Below, piece after piece: positions 14,546 through 22,172 of a stretch of DNA of 34,330 bases. Origin of the DNA: an uncultured Oscillibacter sp. (GTDB lineage Bacteria; Bacillota; Clostridia; Oscillospirales; Oscillospiraceae). Under the pieces are notes generated by a model. It saw nothing but the letters and a program-made list of their open reading frames with translations. It searched no databases and was not told the DNA's origin. The translations under genes were made by a program, and so were the position numbers. Where the stretch lies: NCBI GenBank assembly GCA_905200545.1, contig CAJKKQ010000026.1, positions 1 through 34,330 of the forward strand, in the 5' to 3' direction. The first letter of the stretch is position 1. Every line of letters begins with the position of its first letter.

Positions 14546-14851
14546 ATGGATACCAAAGAAACCAACAAGATCTCCTTCTCTATGCCTATGCAGCTGATGG
14601 AAAAATGGAATGTTTGCGGAAGAATGACCGCTCCCGACGATGCCGCTTGTTGACTTTCTTGTCATTCTTGTCATATGCTCATCACATGACAAGAATCCGA
14701 TTCGGAATCAGATATTGGCTCCAGCCAAATAGCGTTTCAGCAGGAAAACACAGAAGTAGGGAAAGGTATAGATGTCATCACTATATCCGATGTTCCCGCC
14801 GGTGAACTTAATGCCACATTGAATACTGTTCAGTTGACCCTAATCCCTTGA
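14546..14851 (+). pseudogene. Broken small gene, unrecognised
   Basis: The frame from ATG 14546 reads MDTKETNKISFSMPMQLMEK and on to a TGA at 14651. The same frame reopens after a second TGA (14687-14689) and reads QESDSESDIGSSQIAFQ, through ISDVPAGELNATLNTVQL, to a TGA at 14849. Between the two stops lie 39 bases rich in TTCTTGTCAT repeats (two direct copies at 14656 and 14665, one inverted at 14686), as if a short repeat had been inserted in frame. Both halves have protein-like composition. The family is not recognised; it could be a chance pair of short frames. Confidence 0.35.
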
Positions 14852-14998
14852 TGTTCTATCGTTTCCATGGCGTAAATATTGGTTTCCACAATGGAAGATG
14901 TAATAAATCAAGCGAAAACTTTCCTCAAATCAACTATTAGAATTCCACATCAGATTATTAAATTGTTTATACAGATGGAATAATTCCCCGAACTGTAA

Positions 14999-15027
14999 TT
15001 GCAGCTACATCAATTTCTTGATATAAT
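14999..15027 (+). promoter_or_regulatory. Promoter of the patatin/MBL/E2-E1-JAB operon
   Basis: TTGCAG (14999-15004) and TATAAT (15022-15027) are 17 bp apart. A second TATAAT follows at 15031-15036 without a good -35. The start near 15034 or 15043 precedes ATG 15088. Confidence 0.6.
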
Positions 15028-15087
15028 GTATATAATTTGAGAAAGTATTCGCATCTTATACTACATGTAGAGGATTAAAGCATAACT

Positions 15088-16185
15088 ATGGAATTGCGAA
15101 ATATTGGTATTGCCTTATCGGGCGGAGGCATTAGAGCTACGATTTTTCATCTTGGACTTTTTAAATGGTTAGCTGAAAATAAACTTTTGGAAGAAGTAAG
15201 GCGTGTATCTTCTGTTTCTGGTGCCAGCCTCTGTGTCGGCTTGATTTATGCTCATAATGATTTGACATGGCCATCAAGTGAGACATTTCTTTCCACCGTC
15301 TTGCCCTCGATTGAGAGAGTCATATTGGCCAACGACATACAAACATCTGCCGTGTTGCGACTCATCTGTTCTCCATACTACTGGAACAAAAAGCCTAACG
15401 TCATTGCGAAACAGTTGGAGCGCCAGTGGGGGATTCACGGGTCCTTGGCCGATCTCTCGGGGGATGTTGTCTGGTATACCAACTGCACTACTTATGAAAC
15501 GGGAAAGCGCTTCCGCTTTTGCAAGAAAAACATGGGCGATTATAAAATTGGGTATGTTGAGAATCCTGACATTCCTTTGTCCCATGTCATGGCTGCATCA
15601 GCTGGATTTCCTGTTTTGATTGGCCCCTATTGCCTGTCCACAAGTGAATATCAGTGGAGTCCCCCGAAATATTCCGATGCGGATTATTCTGTCCCCGAAA
15701 AAAGCATCCACTTGTGGGACGGTGGCGTTTACGACAATTTGGGGCTGGAGTCAATATTTACGCCAGAAAACACAGGTAAATTGAAAGACGGTTTGGATTA
15801 CATGATTGTCAGCAACGCCTCTGCGTCAATTGGTCCTTATCGACGTCATGCAGGCTTCACCTTTTCTAATTTGAAACGTTTGTTAGATATTTCTATGGAC
15901 CAAGTCACATCGTTGAGGAGCCGCATGGTGATGGATTTCATTATACGGACCAAGCAGGGAATGTACTTGAAAATAGGAAACAGCGCAGAAAAGATTACTT
16001 CGGACAGCAAATGCCCTGATGACTTGAGAACGCATTTATTGCAGGAATGCCTGTCTACCTTGGATTCAGAAAAAGCTATGAATTATAAAACAACCCTTCA
16101 GAAACCCAAAGAATCCGATTACAGCCTATTGCTGCGTCATGGATACGAAGTGGCAAACTGCACTTATCTTTGCTATCAAAAATAA
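15088..16185 (+). CDS. Patatin-like phospholipase (putative defence effector)
   Basis: A 365-residue patatin-fold lipase with no signal peptide. It probably acts on the inner face of the cytoplasmic membrane. The oxyanion loop is SGGGIRA (residues 11-17). The nucleophile elbow is SGASLCVG with Ser47; the usual GxSxG reads GASLC here, so the last Gly is Cys49. The catalytic Asp is in the DGG motif (Asp211). AASAGFP (169-175) matches the patatin ASAAFP element. Family knowledge: patatin phospholipases serve as membrane-degrading effectors in CBASS (CapV) and other abortive defence systems. Here it leads an operon with an MBL protein and an E2-E1-JAB protein. Its ribosome binding site (AGAGGA) is weak and 13 bases from the ATG. 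Codon use is AT-rich compared with flanking chromosomal genes. Confidence 0.88.
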   Translation: MELRNIGIALSGGGIRATIFHLGLFKWLAENKLLEEVRRVSSVSGASLCVGLIYAHNDLTWPSSETFLSTVLPSIERVILANDIQTSAVLRLICSPYYWNKKPNVIAKQLERQWGIHGSLADLSGDVVWYTNCTTYETGKRFRFCKKNMGDYKIGYVENPDIPLSHVMAASAGFPVLIGPYCLSTSEYQWSPPKYSDADYSVPEKSIHLWDGGVYDNLGLESIFTPENTGKLKDGLDYMIVSNASASIGPYRRHAGFTFSNLKRLLDISMDQVTSLRSRMVMDFIIRTKQGMYLKIGNSAEKITSDSKCPDDLRTHLLQECLSTLDSEKAMNYKTTLQKPKESDYSLLLRHGYEVANCTYLCYQK

Positions 16186-16224
16186 TCTTAGGACAAGAAT
16201 ATCTATTGTAAGAAAGGAGTTATT

Positions 16225-17325
16225 ATGGGCCAGACAATTACATTTTTTCCAGAAGGTAACGCAGAATGCGTCCTCCTCGAATTAAACAACGGAAAACGGA
16301 TGCTGATGGACTATGCCAATATGCATAGTAGCGATTCAAGATATACAGATTTGACAGAATCACTGAAGAATGTCGATACGTTTGATGTCGTGATGTTTAC
16401 CCATCCGCACGATGACCATGTCAAGGGGGCGGCAGACTTTTTCTATTTTGACCATGCGATAAAATATCGAACAGGTGAGCGAGCCAAAATCAAGGAACTG
16501 TGGATATCCGCTGCATTCTTTTTGGACGTCAACCCATGCGAGGATGCGCGGGTCATTCGGCAGGAGGCGCGATACCGGCTTAAAGAATGCGGCGGGGAAG
16601 GGGTAAAAATCTTCGCCGCCCCAGGATCCCTTACCTCCTGGCTGGAGAAGAATGAATTATCGACCAATGAAAATGACCATCCAATTATCCATGCCGGGAC
16701 TTTACTGGATAGTTCACAGCATAACTTGGGTGACGAGATTTCTATCTTTGTCCATGCCCCGTTTTCTGAAGATGCCGAGGATGTGGATAATCGAAACGAT
16801 CCATCCATCGTAATCCAGATTGCACTTGAAAACGTAGACCAAACTACGAATCTGTTCATTACAGGGGACACCCCGCATGATGTGCTCGACAAGATTGTGG
16901 AGCGCTCCGAATTTTCGGGAAATGCTGATTATTTGAAGTGGGACCTATATGATATACCGCACCACTGCAGCTATACAGGACTTTCTGATGAAAAGGGGGA
17001 AGACATTACAGAACCTTCGGAAGACATAAAGCGTTTGCTTCAGGAATATGGCCAGGAGAACGCATTCCTTGTGGCATCGTGCCGCGCATTTTCCGATGTC
17101 GGAGACGGTGATACGCAGCCGCCCCATGTCCAGGCAAAAAAGGCATATAGGAAATATTGCAAAAACGCCGACGGTTCTAGCAAAACTTTGCTTATAACAT
17201 CGGAGTATGGCGGGAAAACGAATCCAAAACCCCTGCGATTCAAAATCGATCGTACGGGCATACGGGAAGACACGGGGTTCAATGCCGCGTTCATTCATAC
17301 TCCTGCGCCGCGGGCAGGGGGTTAA
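16225..17325 (+). CDS. MBL-fold metallo-hydrolase with C-terminal Gly-Gly
   Basis: A 366-residue metallo-beta-lactamase-fold protein resembling the ComEC-type MBL domain, but with no membrane segments. Metal-binding motif HPHDDH is at residues 60-65 (His60, His62, Asp64, His65). A further ligand motif TGD (Asp215) and IPHHCSY (His246/His247) follow. The substrate is unknown; nuclease, phosphodiesterase and hydrolase roles are all possible for this fold. The protein ends Arg-Ala-Gly-Gly, like the tails joined by E1/E2 enzymes. No ubiquitin-like fold is evident in the C-terminal region, so the tail may be a chance feature. GAAAGGAG precedes ATG 16225. It lies 39 bases after the patatin gene and two bases before the E2-E1-JAB gene, in a tight operon. 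Confidence 0.87.
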   Translation: MGQTITFFPEGNAECVLLELNNGKRMLMDYANMHSSDSRYTDLTESLKNVDTFDVVMFTHPHDDHVKGAADFFYFDHAIKYRTGERAKIKELWISAAFFLDVNPCEDARVIRQEARYRLKECGGEGVKIFAAPGSLTSWLEKNELSTNENDHPIIHAGTLLDSSQHNLGDEISIFVHAPFSEDAEDVDNRNDPSIVIQIALENVDQTTNLFITGDTPHDVLDKIVERSEFSGNADYLKWDLYDIPHHCSYTGLSDEKGEDITEPSEDIKRLLQEYGQENAFLVASCRAFSDVGDGDTQPPHVQAKKAYRKYCKNADGSSKTLLITSEYGGKTNPKPLRFKIDRTGIREDTGFNAAFIHTPAPRAGG

Positions 17326-17327
17326 CA

Positions 17328-19472
17328 ATGGGAGACTTTTTCAATTTGACAATGGAGGTGAAAACGCTCGTGGAAGAACACGAGCGTTTTCGCGCTTCTC
17401 TAAACGCCATAAGAAGTCATGATGATACGGATTCCCTATGCGATGAACTTGAACTTGATTTTGAAGTGGTTGGTTTGCCCCAGCATCGATTGATTCCTGT
17501 TCGGAACATCGAACCGATAACAATCTATATCAGTAATGCGGAGACCCTTCCAGTTGTCATTGTTAGGGATGATTTTCCGATTGTTCCCCACCTAAATGTC
17601 CATGAGGATAACGTCCGGAAATCTTTGTGTTACTCAGATTTGGGTTATCAAGAAATACGGCATAAGCTGAATGGTCGTTTCTTATTGACATGTATTGAAA
17701 ACTGGTTCCGAAAAACCTCGATGAATCAGCTTCATCGTCCGGACCAACCGTTAGAGCCATTTTTCCCGTATGTAAATAACGTCATTGTTTGGAACGGACA
17801 GTTGGGGAAACCGTATTTTGACAAATACATTGTAGAGGATCGTGAATTCGGAAAACTGATGTATCAATCCAGCGACGGGAATTACTTCGCAGTATTCTCT
17901 CTTCCTGTCCCTCCGGATTTTTCAAACTTAATACATAATATGCCCCAAACATTGTTGGAGTTGCTCTGTTCATTCAAAAACTATGACACCATTATAACTT
18001 GGTTGACAGATCTTTTGTCTATAGTCAGATTTCCAAAAATATATAATAAGTATTTTAGGCAAGAGAGGAATTCATTGCTTGCTTGTAAAGTCTTGATAAA
18101 CATTGCCATTCCCAAGCAACGGACTGATAGGGCTCCTATTGAAACATTTGACCTGAGGTCTTTTGTTATTGACAAGTCCTTAAAAGATATACTGACTGAT
18201 TATGGGCTCTCCTTAAACGGAAGTAAACTGGAACCCAGTAAACATACGGGTGGAAATGGCGCTAATATTGCCATTACTCCGTTTATTGTTCACCTGGCAC
18301 AATCAAAGCTCAAATGCAGGTGTGCAAACCTGGTTGATGAAGCTGACGGAGAAAAACATTTTTCGCTTGTTGGCGTGGGTGCAATTGGATCGCATATCCT
18401 TAACAACTGTTTGCGGTCCGGGTATGGTAAATGGACGATTATCGATCATGATTATTTCTGGCCGCACAATATCGCCCGGCACGTGTTAACAAGCAACGAT
18501 ATCGGCTATTCAAAAGTAAAGTCATTGGAAAAAGTTGCGAGCCACATCCAGTCTGATTCTGACCTCGTTGCTATTGCATCAGATGTTTTTGGCAAAGACA
18601 ACTCTGTAATCGTAGCATTTGGCCAATCAGATATCATATTGGATGCATCGGCGTCCATTGCTGTTGAGCGCCATCTTGCGTTGGATGTTCAATCCGATGC
18701 GCGAAGAATTTCCTGTTTCTTGAACCCCCAAGGGACAGCAACAATCATGCTGCTTGAAAGCGTCGACAGGTCAGCTCGGTTGGATCTGCTGGAAATGCAG
18801 TATTATCGGGAGCTGTTGAAGAATGAAAAGTATTCGGATCACATGTCATTACCGGAAACCATGGTATACTCCGGAACATGCCGCAGCATTTCAAGCCGCA
18901 TATCACAGGATAATATTTCTCTAAGCGCGGCATTATGTTGCAAAGCAATAAAATTGCATACAAGCAACACTAATGGTGAAATCATTATATGGACCCACGC
19001 CACTGATACTGTTGAAAAAGAGTCTTTCATGGCGGACAAATGGATTACACACGAACAGGGGGGGTGGAAAATAGAATTGTCACTATCGCTGCTTGGTGAA
19101 ATGCGCACTGATCGAGAAAAAGCCTTACCTAACGAAACTGGCGGCGTTCTTATTGGAGCATATGATATCACAAGAAAGCGTATTTATGTTGTATACCAAG
19201 TGAGGGCACCAGAAGATAGCATCTCCTCTCCAACCTCTTTTATCAGAGGCTGCGCTAATCTGCCCGAGCGTCTTAAATATATTCATGAAACAACTTTAGA
19301 TAATCTTACTTATATTGGCGAGTGGCACTCCCATCCCAGTGTTAATACTCAAAGAAGTACGGATGATGTAAAGTTGCATAAAGCAATTGTCGGCTATAAT
19401 CGTGAAAATTGTCTTCCAGGTTGTATGATGATTCTCGGCACCGATAATTTTAGTATCTTTATAGATGAATGA
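17328..19472 (+). CDS. E2-like, E1/ThiF and JAB (JAMM) fusion protein
   Basis: A 714-residue protein joining three ubiquitin-pathway-like domains. Residues about 40-150 look like a prokaryotic E2: PHLN at 87-90, then SLCY with candidate catalytic Cys101, then an ENWF helix. Residues about 315-560 are an E1/ThiF adenylation domain: Rossmann loop GVGAIG at 349-354, DHD at 373-375, NIARH at 381-385, and candidate catalytic Cys518 in SGTCRS. Residues about 585-714 are a JAB/MPN isopeptidase with Glu603 and the full JAMM set His667, His669, Ser677, Asp680. In type II CBASS, Cap2 (E2-E1) and Cap3 (JAB) are separate proteins; here one chain could both attach and remove a protein tag. It starts two bases after the MBL gene's stop, behind CAGGGGG. 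The domain calls are firm for E1 and JAB and probable for E2. Confidence 0.88.
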   Translation: MGDFFNLTMEVKTLVEEHERFRASLNAIRSHDDTDSLCDELELDFEVVGLPQHRLIPVRNIEPITIYISNAETLPVVIVRDDFPIVPHLNVHEDNVRKSLCYSDLGYQEIRHKLNGRFLLTCIENWFRKTSMNQLHRPDQPLEPFFPYVNNVIVWNGQLGKPYFDKYIVEDREFGKLMYQSSDGNYFAVFSLPVPPDFSNLIHNMPQTLLELLCSFKNYDTIITWLTDLLSIVRFPKIYNKYFRQERNSLLACKVLINIAIPKQRTDRAPIETFDLRSFVIDKSLKDILTDYGLSLNGSKLEPSKHTGGNGANIAITPFIVHLAQSKLKCRCANLVDEADGEKHFSLVGVGAIGSHILNNCLRSGYGKWTIIDHDYFWPHNIARHVLTSNDIGYSKVKSLEKVASHIQSDSDLVAIASDVFGKDNSVIVAFGQSDIILDASASIAVERHLALDVQSDARRISCFLNPQGTATIMLLESVDRSARLDLLEMQYYRELLKNEKYSDHMSLPETMVYSGTCRSISSRISQDNISLSAALCCKAIKLHTSNTNGEIIIWTHATDTVEKESFMADKWITHEQGGWKIELSLSLLGEMRTDREKALPNETGGVLIGAYDITRKRIYVVYQVRAPEDSISSPTSFIRGCANLPERLKYIHETTLDNLTYIGEWHSHPSVNTQRSTDDVKLHKAIVGYNRENCLPGCMMILGTDNFSIFIDE

Positions 19473-19798
19473 GCGGACTGAATTCTAAATTGGCGGAGAT
19501 ACTTTGGAGTGTTTTTTCTGGGCTACTCCATCAGCATGCCGCACAATCTTTGAAAACTGTTAAGGTGGAATTCTTCTCCTGGGAGGAGGGGCTGTGCGTC
19601 CAGAGTATGCACATCGGTCCCTATGACGATGATCCTGCCACCGTAGCAGCCATGGAGGCGTATGCCGTAGGACAGGGTTACGGGCTGGATTTCAGCCAGT
19701 ACCGGTTCCATCACGAGATCTATTTGAGCGACGCCCGGTGGACTAAGCCGGAAAAACCGAAAACCGCCATCCGGCAGCCGGTAAGGAGGATACCATGA
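19469..19798 (+). pseudogene. GyrI-like small-molecule-binding domain gene, 5' half missing
   Basis: From about base 19562 the frame encodes KVEFFSWEEGLCVQSMHIGP, then HHEIYLSD and IRQPVRRI. This is the C-terminal third of GyrI-like domain proteins, which are normally about 200 residues. The first 30 codons of the open frame do not resemble the family and are AT-rich like the island. The ATG at 19469 overlaps the stop codon of the E2-E1-JAB gene and has no ribosome binding site. The simplest reading is that the island's arrival deleted the 5' two thirds of a resident gene. Downstream it overlaps the DUF3795 gene by ATGA, a normal operon arrangement for the original gene. Confidence 0.8.
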
Positions 19799-20352
19799 AA
19801 GGCTTCACCAGAGAAGAAACCCGCTTCTCCCTCTGCGGACTCAACTGCCGCCTCTGCTCCATGCACCTGGGCGGCTACTGTCCCGGCTGCGGCGGCGGGG
19901 CGGGCAACCAGAGCTGCGCCATTGCCAAATGCTCTCTGGAGCACGGCGGCGCTTCGTTCTGCTGGGAGTGCCCGGAGTACCCCTGTTCCCGCTATGACGG
20001 TTTCGACGATGGGGACTCCTTCGTACCCCACCGGAACCGGCAGCAGGACATTGCTCAGGCCCGTGAGGTGGGGCTGGAGGCCTACCTTGCCCAATTGGAG
20101 GAAAAGCGAGCGATTTTGGAGAAACTTCTGGCCCATTACAATGATGGCCGCCGCAAGACGCTGTTCCACACGGCAGTCTATCTCATGCCCCTGGAGGATC
20201 TGCGCTCCGTGATGGCCGCGCTGACCAGCCGGCCGGTACTGGCTGAGCAATCCGTGAAGGAGCGGGCCATCGCTGCTGTGGAGTTGCTCCAGCAGTCGGC
20301 GAACCGACAAGAAATCAGCCTGAAACTGAACAAGAAACCGAGGAAGGGATAG
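19795..20352 (+). CDS. DUF3795 cysteine-rich protein
   Basis: A 185-residue cytoplasmic protein with ten cysteines in the first 64 residues (C14, C18, C21, C29, C32, C41, C46, C56, C59, C64). The pattern is CGLNCRLC, CPGC, then CWECPEYPC. This is the DUF3795 signature, probably binding zinc or an iron-sulfur cluster. The C-terminal half is helical. Function is unknown. AAGGAGG precedes ATG 19795, which overlaps the stop of the truncated GyrI-like gene. That overlap shows the two were an operon before truncation; the present promoter must lie in or before the island. Confidence 0.85.
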   Translation: MKGFTREETRFSLCGLNCRLCSMHLGGYCPGCGGGAGNQSCAIAKCSLEHGGASFCWECPEYPCSRYDGFDDGDSFVPHRNRQQDIAQAREVGLEAYLAQLEEKRAILEKLLAHYNDGRRKTLFHTAVYLMPLEDLRSVMAALTSRPVLAEQSVKERAIAAVELLQQSANRQEISLKLNKKPRKG

Positions 20353-20370
20353 TCTGTTACTTTGCGTTGC

Positions 20371-20399
20371 TTGTGGCAACGGGCCGCTTTCCCTACAAT
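20371..20399 (+). promoter_or_regulatory. Promoter of the XRE regulator gene
   Basis: TTGTGG (20371-20376) and TACAAT (20394-20399) are 17 bp apart; GAAAGGAG precedes ATG 20424. Confidence 0.6.
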
Positions 20400-20423
20400 G
20401 GGGAGCGAAAGGAGTGAGTCCGT

Positions 20424-20933
20424 ATGCTCAATGAAAATATCAAAGCCATCCGAAAATCAAAAGGCCTTTCCCAGCAGGACCTTGCCGACAAGCTGAATGT
20501 GGTGCGGCAGACCGTGTCAAAGTGGGAGCAGGGATTGTCTGTCCCCGACTCCGATCTGCTCATTGCCCTGTCGGAGGCTTTGGAGACCCCTGTCAGCACA
20601 TTGCTCGGCGAAACGGTGACAGAGTCGGAGGCGGATGAGGTCAAAGCCCTCTCGGAAAAGCTGGAGATTATTAACCTGCAGTTTGCCCGGAAAAAGGCCA
20701 TGCGGCGCTCGACCCTCCACTGGCTGCTCATCGCAGTATGCTTGGGCATCCTGGCTGTTGCGGCCGTTCTGGTCGTGGTGAACAGCCCTTACCTGGGCTG
20801 GGATTACAGCGCCCCGGAGACCGCCGTCATGGGCGTGGCCATCCACGCTTTTGAGTGGGGCTTTGTCCGTCTGGCACCCTTCGCCCTGGTGGCGGCGCTG
20901 GTGGGCGTGTTCCTGACGCGGAAAAGAGCATGA
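20424..20933 (+). CDS. XRE-family regulator with two C-terminal membrane segments
   Basis: A 169-residue protein. Residues 1-65 form a lambda-repressor-type HTH (NIKAIRKSKGLSQQDLADKL, then VRQTVSKWEQGLSVPD). Residues 70-92 are a charged linker. Two hydrophobic helices follow (LLIAVCLGILAVAAVLVVV near 104-122 and the APFALVAALVGVFL stretch near 151-164). Membrane-anchored XRE regulators of this design are common in Clostridia; their ligands are mostly unknown. The gene has its own promoter and ends at a GC hairpin shared with the convergent PadR pair. Confidence 0.88.
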   Translation: MLNENIKAIRKSKGLSQQDLADKLNVVRQTVSKWEQGLSVPDSDLLIALSEALETPVSTLLGETVTESEADEVKALSEKLEIINLQFARKKAMRRSTLHWLLIAVCLGILAVAAVLVVVNSPYLGWDYSAPETAVMGVAIHAFEWGFVRLAPFALVAALVGVFLTRKRA

Positions 20934-20940
20934 GACAGGC

Positions 20941-20970
20941 AGAGGCCCCCGGCTTTCGCCGGGGGCCTCT
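20941..20970. terminator. GC-rich hairpin between convergent genes
   Basis: AGAGGCCCCCGGC pairs with GCCGGGGGCCTCT across a four-base loop. No T run follows on either side, so termination strength is uncertain. Confidence 0.55.
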
Positions 20971-21048
20971 CCCATGCTTCATTTTACCCAGTGGATGACA
21001 GCATTCCGCAGAAAGCGAGCGCAGCATTTCTTCTTTCATTTGAAACGG

Positions 21049-21696
21049 TTAATCCAGACGGAGATCCATAATCTTGTAGACAGCAAACAGGCCGACCACC
21101 GCACCGACCGCCGCCGGGACCGGCAGGACAGCAATAGGCTGGCGGAGAAAAATCCCCGCACAGAGCACCGCAAAGAGGATCAGGAAGAGCAATATCCAAG
21201 GCCCCTTTTTCTGTCCTACGGAAAAAGAGCGCCGACAGATCCAGTAGACCACGCCGCAGGCGGTGAGTAAGATCCCCGCGCCGGAAATCAGCTGTCCTAC
21301 GGTCAGCGTCAGCTCCGGCCAGCTTCCAGCACTCAGCAATCCCTCCAAGACACCAAATCCAAGCCAGATGGCCGTCAAAATAGCCGCGGCCAGCAGACCA
21401 TCTCGGAGCATACACAGTAGGCTCTCCCAACGGGGCATGGGCGGCAGCTCTGCGATAATGCTGTCGCAGAATTCCTTGGGATCTGGCCCGATCACAGATT
21501 CGGCCTGCTCGCCCCGTGTCTCCGCGTCCCGCAACATCTGCGTGATATCCCGACGCACCTGCTCCTGCTCCCAAGTGCTGATCCGGGAGCCCCGCAGATA
21601 CACCACAATATCGGTCAGAAGTGCCTGCCCTTTTTCACTCAGAGCCTTCTCCACCCGGTTATTCTCTTCCAAAAGCAGCTTCGTTTTCCTGCGCAT
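21049..21696 (-). CDS. PadR-associated membrane protein, family not recognised
   Basis: A 215-residue protein. The first 80 residues are charged and helical (RRKTKLLLEENNRVEKALSE). About four membrane helices follow between residues 100 and 205. Such small membrane proteins regularly sit behind a PadR gene in Firmicutes and usually form an envelope-stress or transport-linked pair, but I cannot name a function. The start ATG at 21696 is chosen for its AGGAGG site; a frame start at 21720 is less likely. The gene overlaps the end of padR by 38 bases, so the two are translationally coupled and under the same two-operator promoter. Confidence 0.78.
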   Translation of the reverse strand: MRRKTKLLLEENNRVEKALSEKGQALLTDIVVYLRGSRISTWEQEQVRRDITQMLRDAETRGEQAESVIGPDPKEFCDSIIAELPPMPRWESLLCMLRDGLLAAAILTAIWLGFGVLEGLLSAGSWPELTLTVGQLISGAGILLTACGVVYWICRRSFSVGQKKGPWILLFLILFAVLCAGIFLRQPIAVLPVPAAVGAVVGLFAVYKIMDLRLD

Positions 21697-22027
21697 AGGG
21701 ATACCCTCCTGTCTGTTCAATCAGTTGATCCACCGCCCGGGACAGTTCCCGGTAGTTGCGGAAAAATTCCATCAGTTCCTTTTGACCGAGGTCGGTCAAG
21801 GCATAGTATTTTCGCTGTGGTCCCTCCGGCGAGGCCCGGAAACTGGCGGCGATGGAGCCGCGCTTTTCCAGCCGCAGCAGCAGCGGATAAACGGTTCCCT
21901 CCGGGATCCTGCCGAATCCGTAACGCTCCAGGTTCTGTGAGATTTCATAGCCATAGCGCTCTTCCTGGCGGAGAATGGCCAGTACACAGCCTTCCAGCGT
22001 CCCTTTCAGCATTTGAGACGGGATCAA
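21659..22027 (-). CDS. PadR-family transcriptional regulator
   Basis: A 122-residue PadR protein with a winged-helix N-terminal domain. It starts MIPSQMLKGTLEGCVLAIL, continues RYGYEISQNLE, and has the wing GPQRKYYALTDLGQ. A short C-terminal helix serves dimerisation. Family knowledge: PadR proteins repress their own operon and bind palindromes near the promoter. Here two 21-bp imperfect palindromes lie upstream, one across the -10 box. GGAGGTGATT precedes ATG 22027. The regulated target is at least the coupled membrane protein. Confidence 0.92.
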   Translation of the reverse strand: MIPSQMLKGTLEGCVLAILRQEERYGYEISQNLERYGFGRIPEGTVYPLLLRLEKRGSIAASFRASPEGPQRKYYALTDLGQKELMEFFRNYRELSRAVDQLIEQTGGYPYAQENEAAFGRE

Positions 22028-22045
22028 AGAATCACCTCCGCTTCA

Positions 22046-22106
22046 CTATCTTGCTTTGCAAGGTAGGTGTTTACTACATTGTAATGCAAGGTAGCCGGGA
22101 TGTCAA
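22046..22106 (-). promoter_or_regulatory. padR promoter with two palindromic operators
   Basis: The minus-strand promoter is TTGACA (22101-22106), a 17-bp spacer and TACAAT (22078-22083). Operator 1 (22074-22094) has arms CTAC.TTG and CAA.GTAG and overlaps the -10 box. Operator 2 (22046-22066) has arms CTA.CTTGC and GCAAG.TAG and lies just behind the start site. Their centres are 28 bp apart. Half-site TTGCAAGGTAG/TGCAAGGTAG is shared. This fits autorepression by PadR. Confidence 0.72.
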
Positions 22107-22172
22107 TACCACGCACTCAATTCTGCCAATGCGGTGGCGCATTTCTGTCGTGGAATAGATCTTGAGACAGGA

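Larger units (their letters stand above)
14231..15087. other. AT-rich intergenic start of the island with decayed sequence
   Basis: These 857 bases contain no intact gene. They hold a 16-bp perfect inverted repeat (14383-14398/14406-14421), a broken small reading frame (14546-14851) and the promoter of the patatin operon. Base composition drops sharply compared with the chromosome on the left, which supports horizontal acquisition. Confidence 0.7.

Noticed and set aside
14476..14805. Plus-strand frame of 109 codons in the island
   Set aside because: Composition is not protein-like and a different frame shows the better, though broken, coding pattern.
14231..15087. Search for a CD-NTase or ubiquitin-like gene before the patatin gene
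   Set aside because: No frame shows the CD-NTase GS..D.D motif or a ubiquitin-like end; only short, stop-ridden frames occur.
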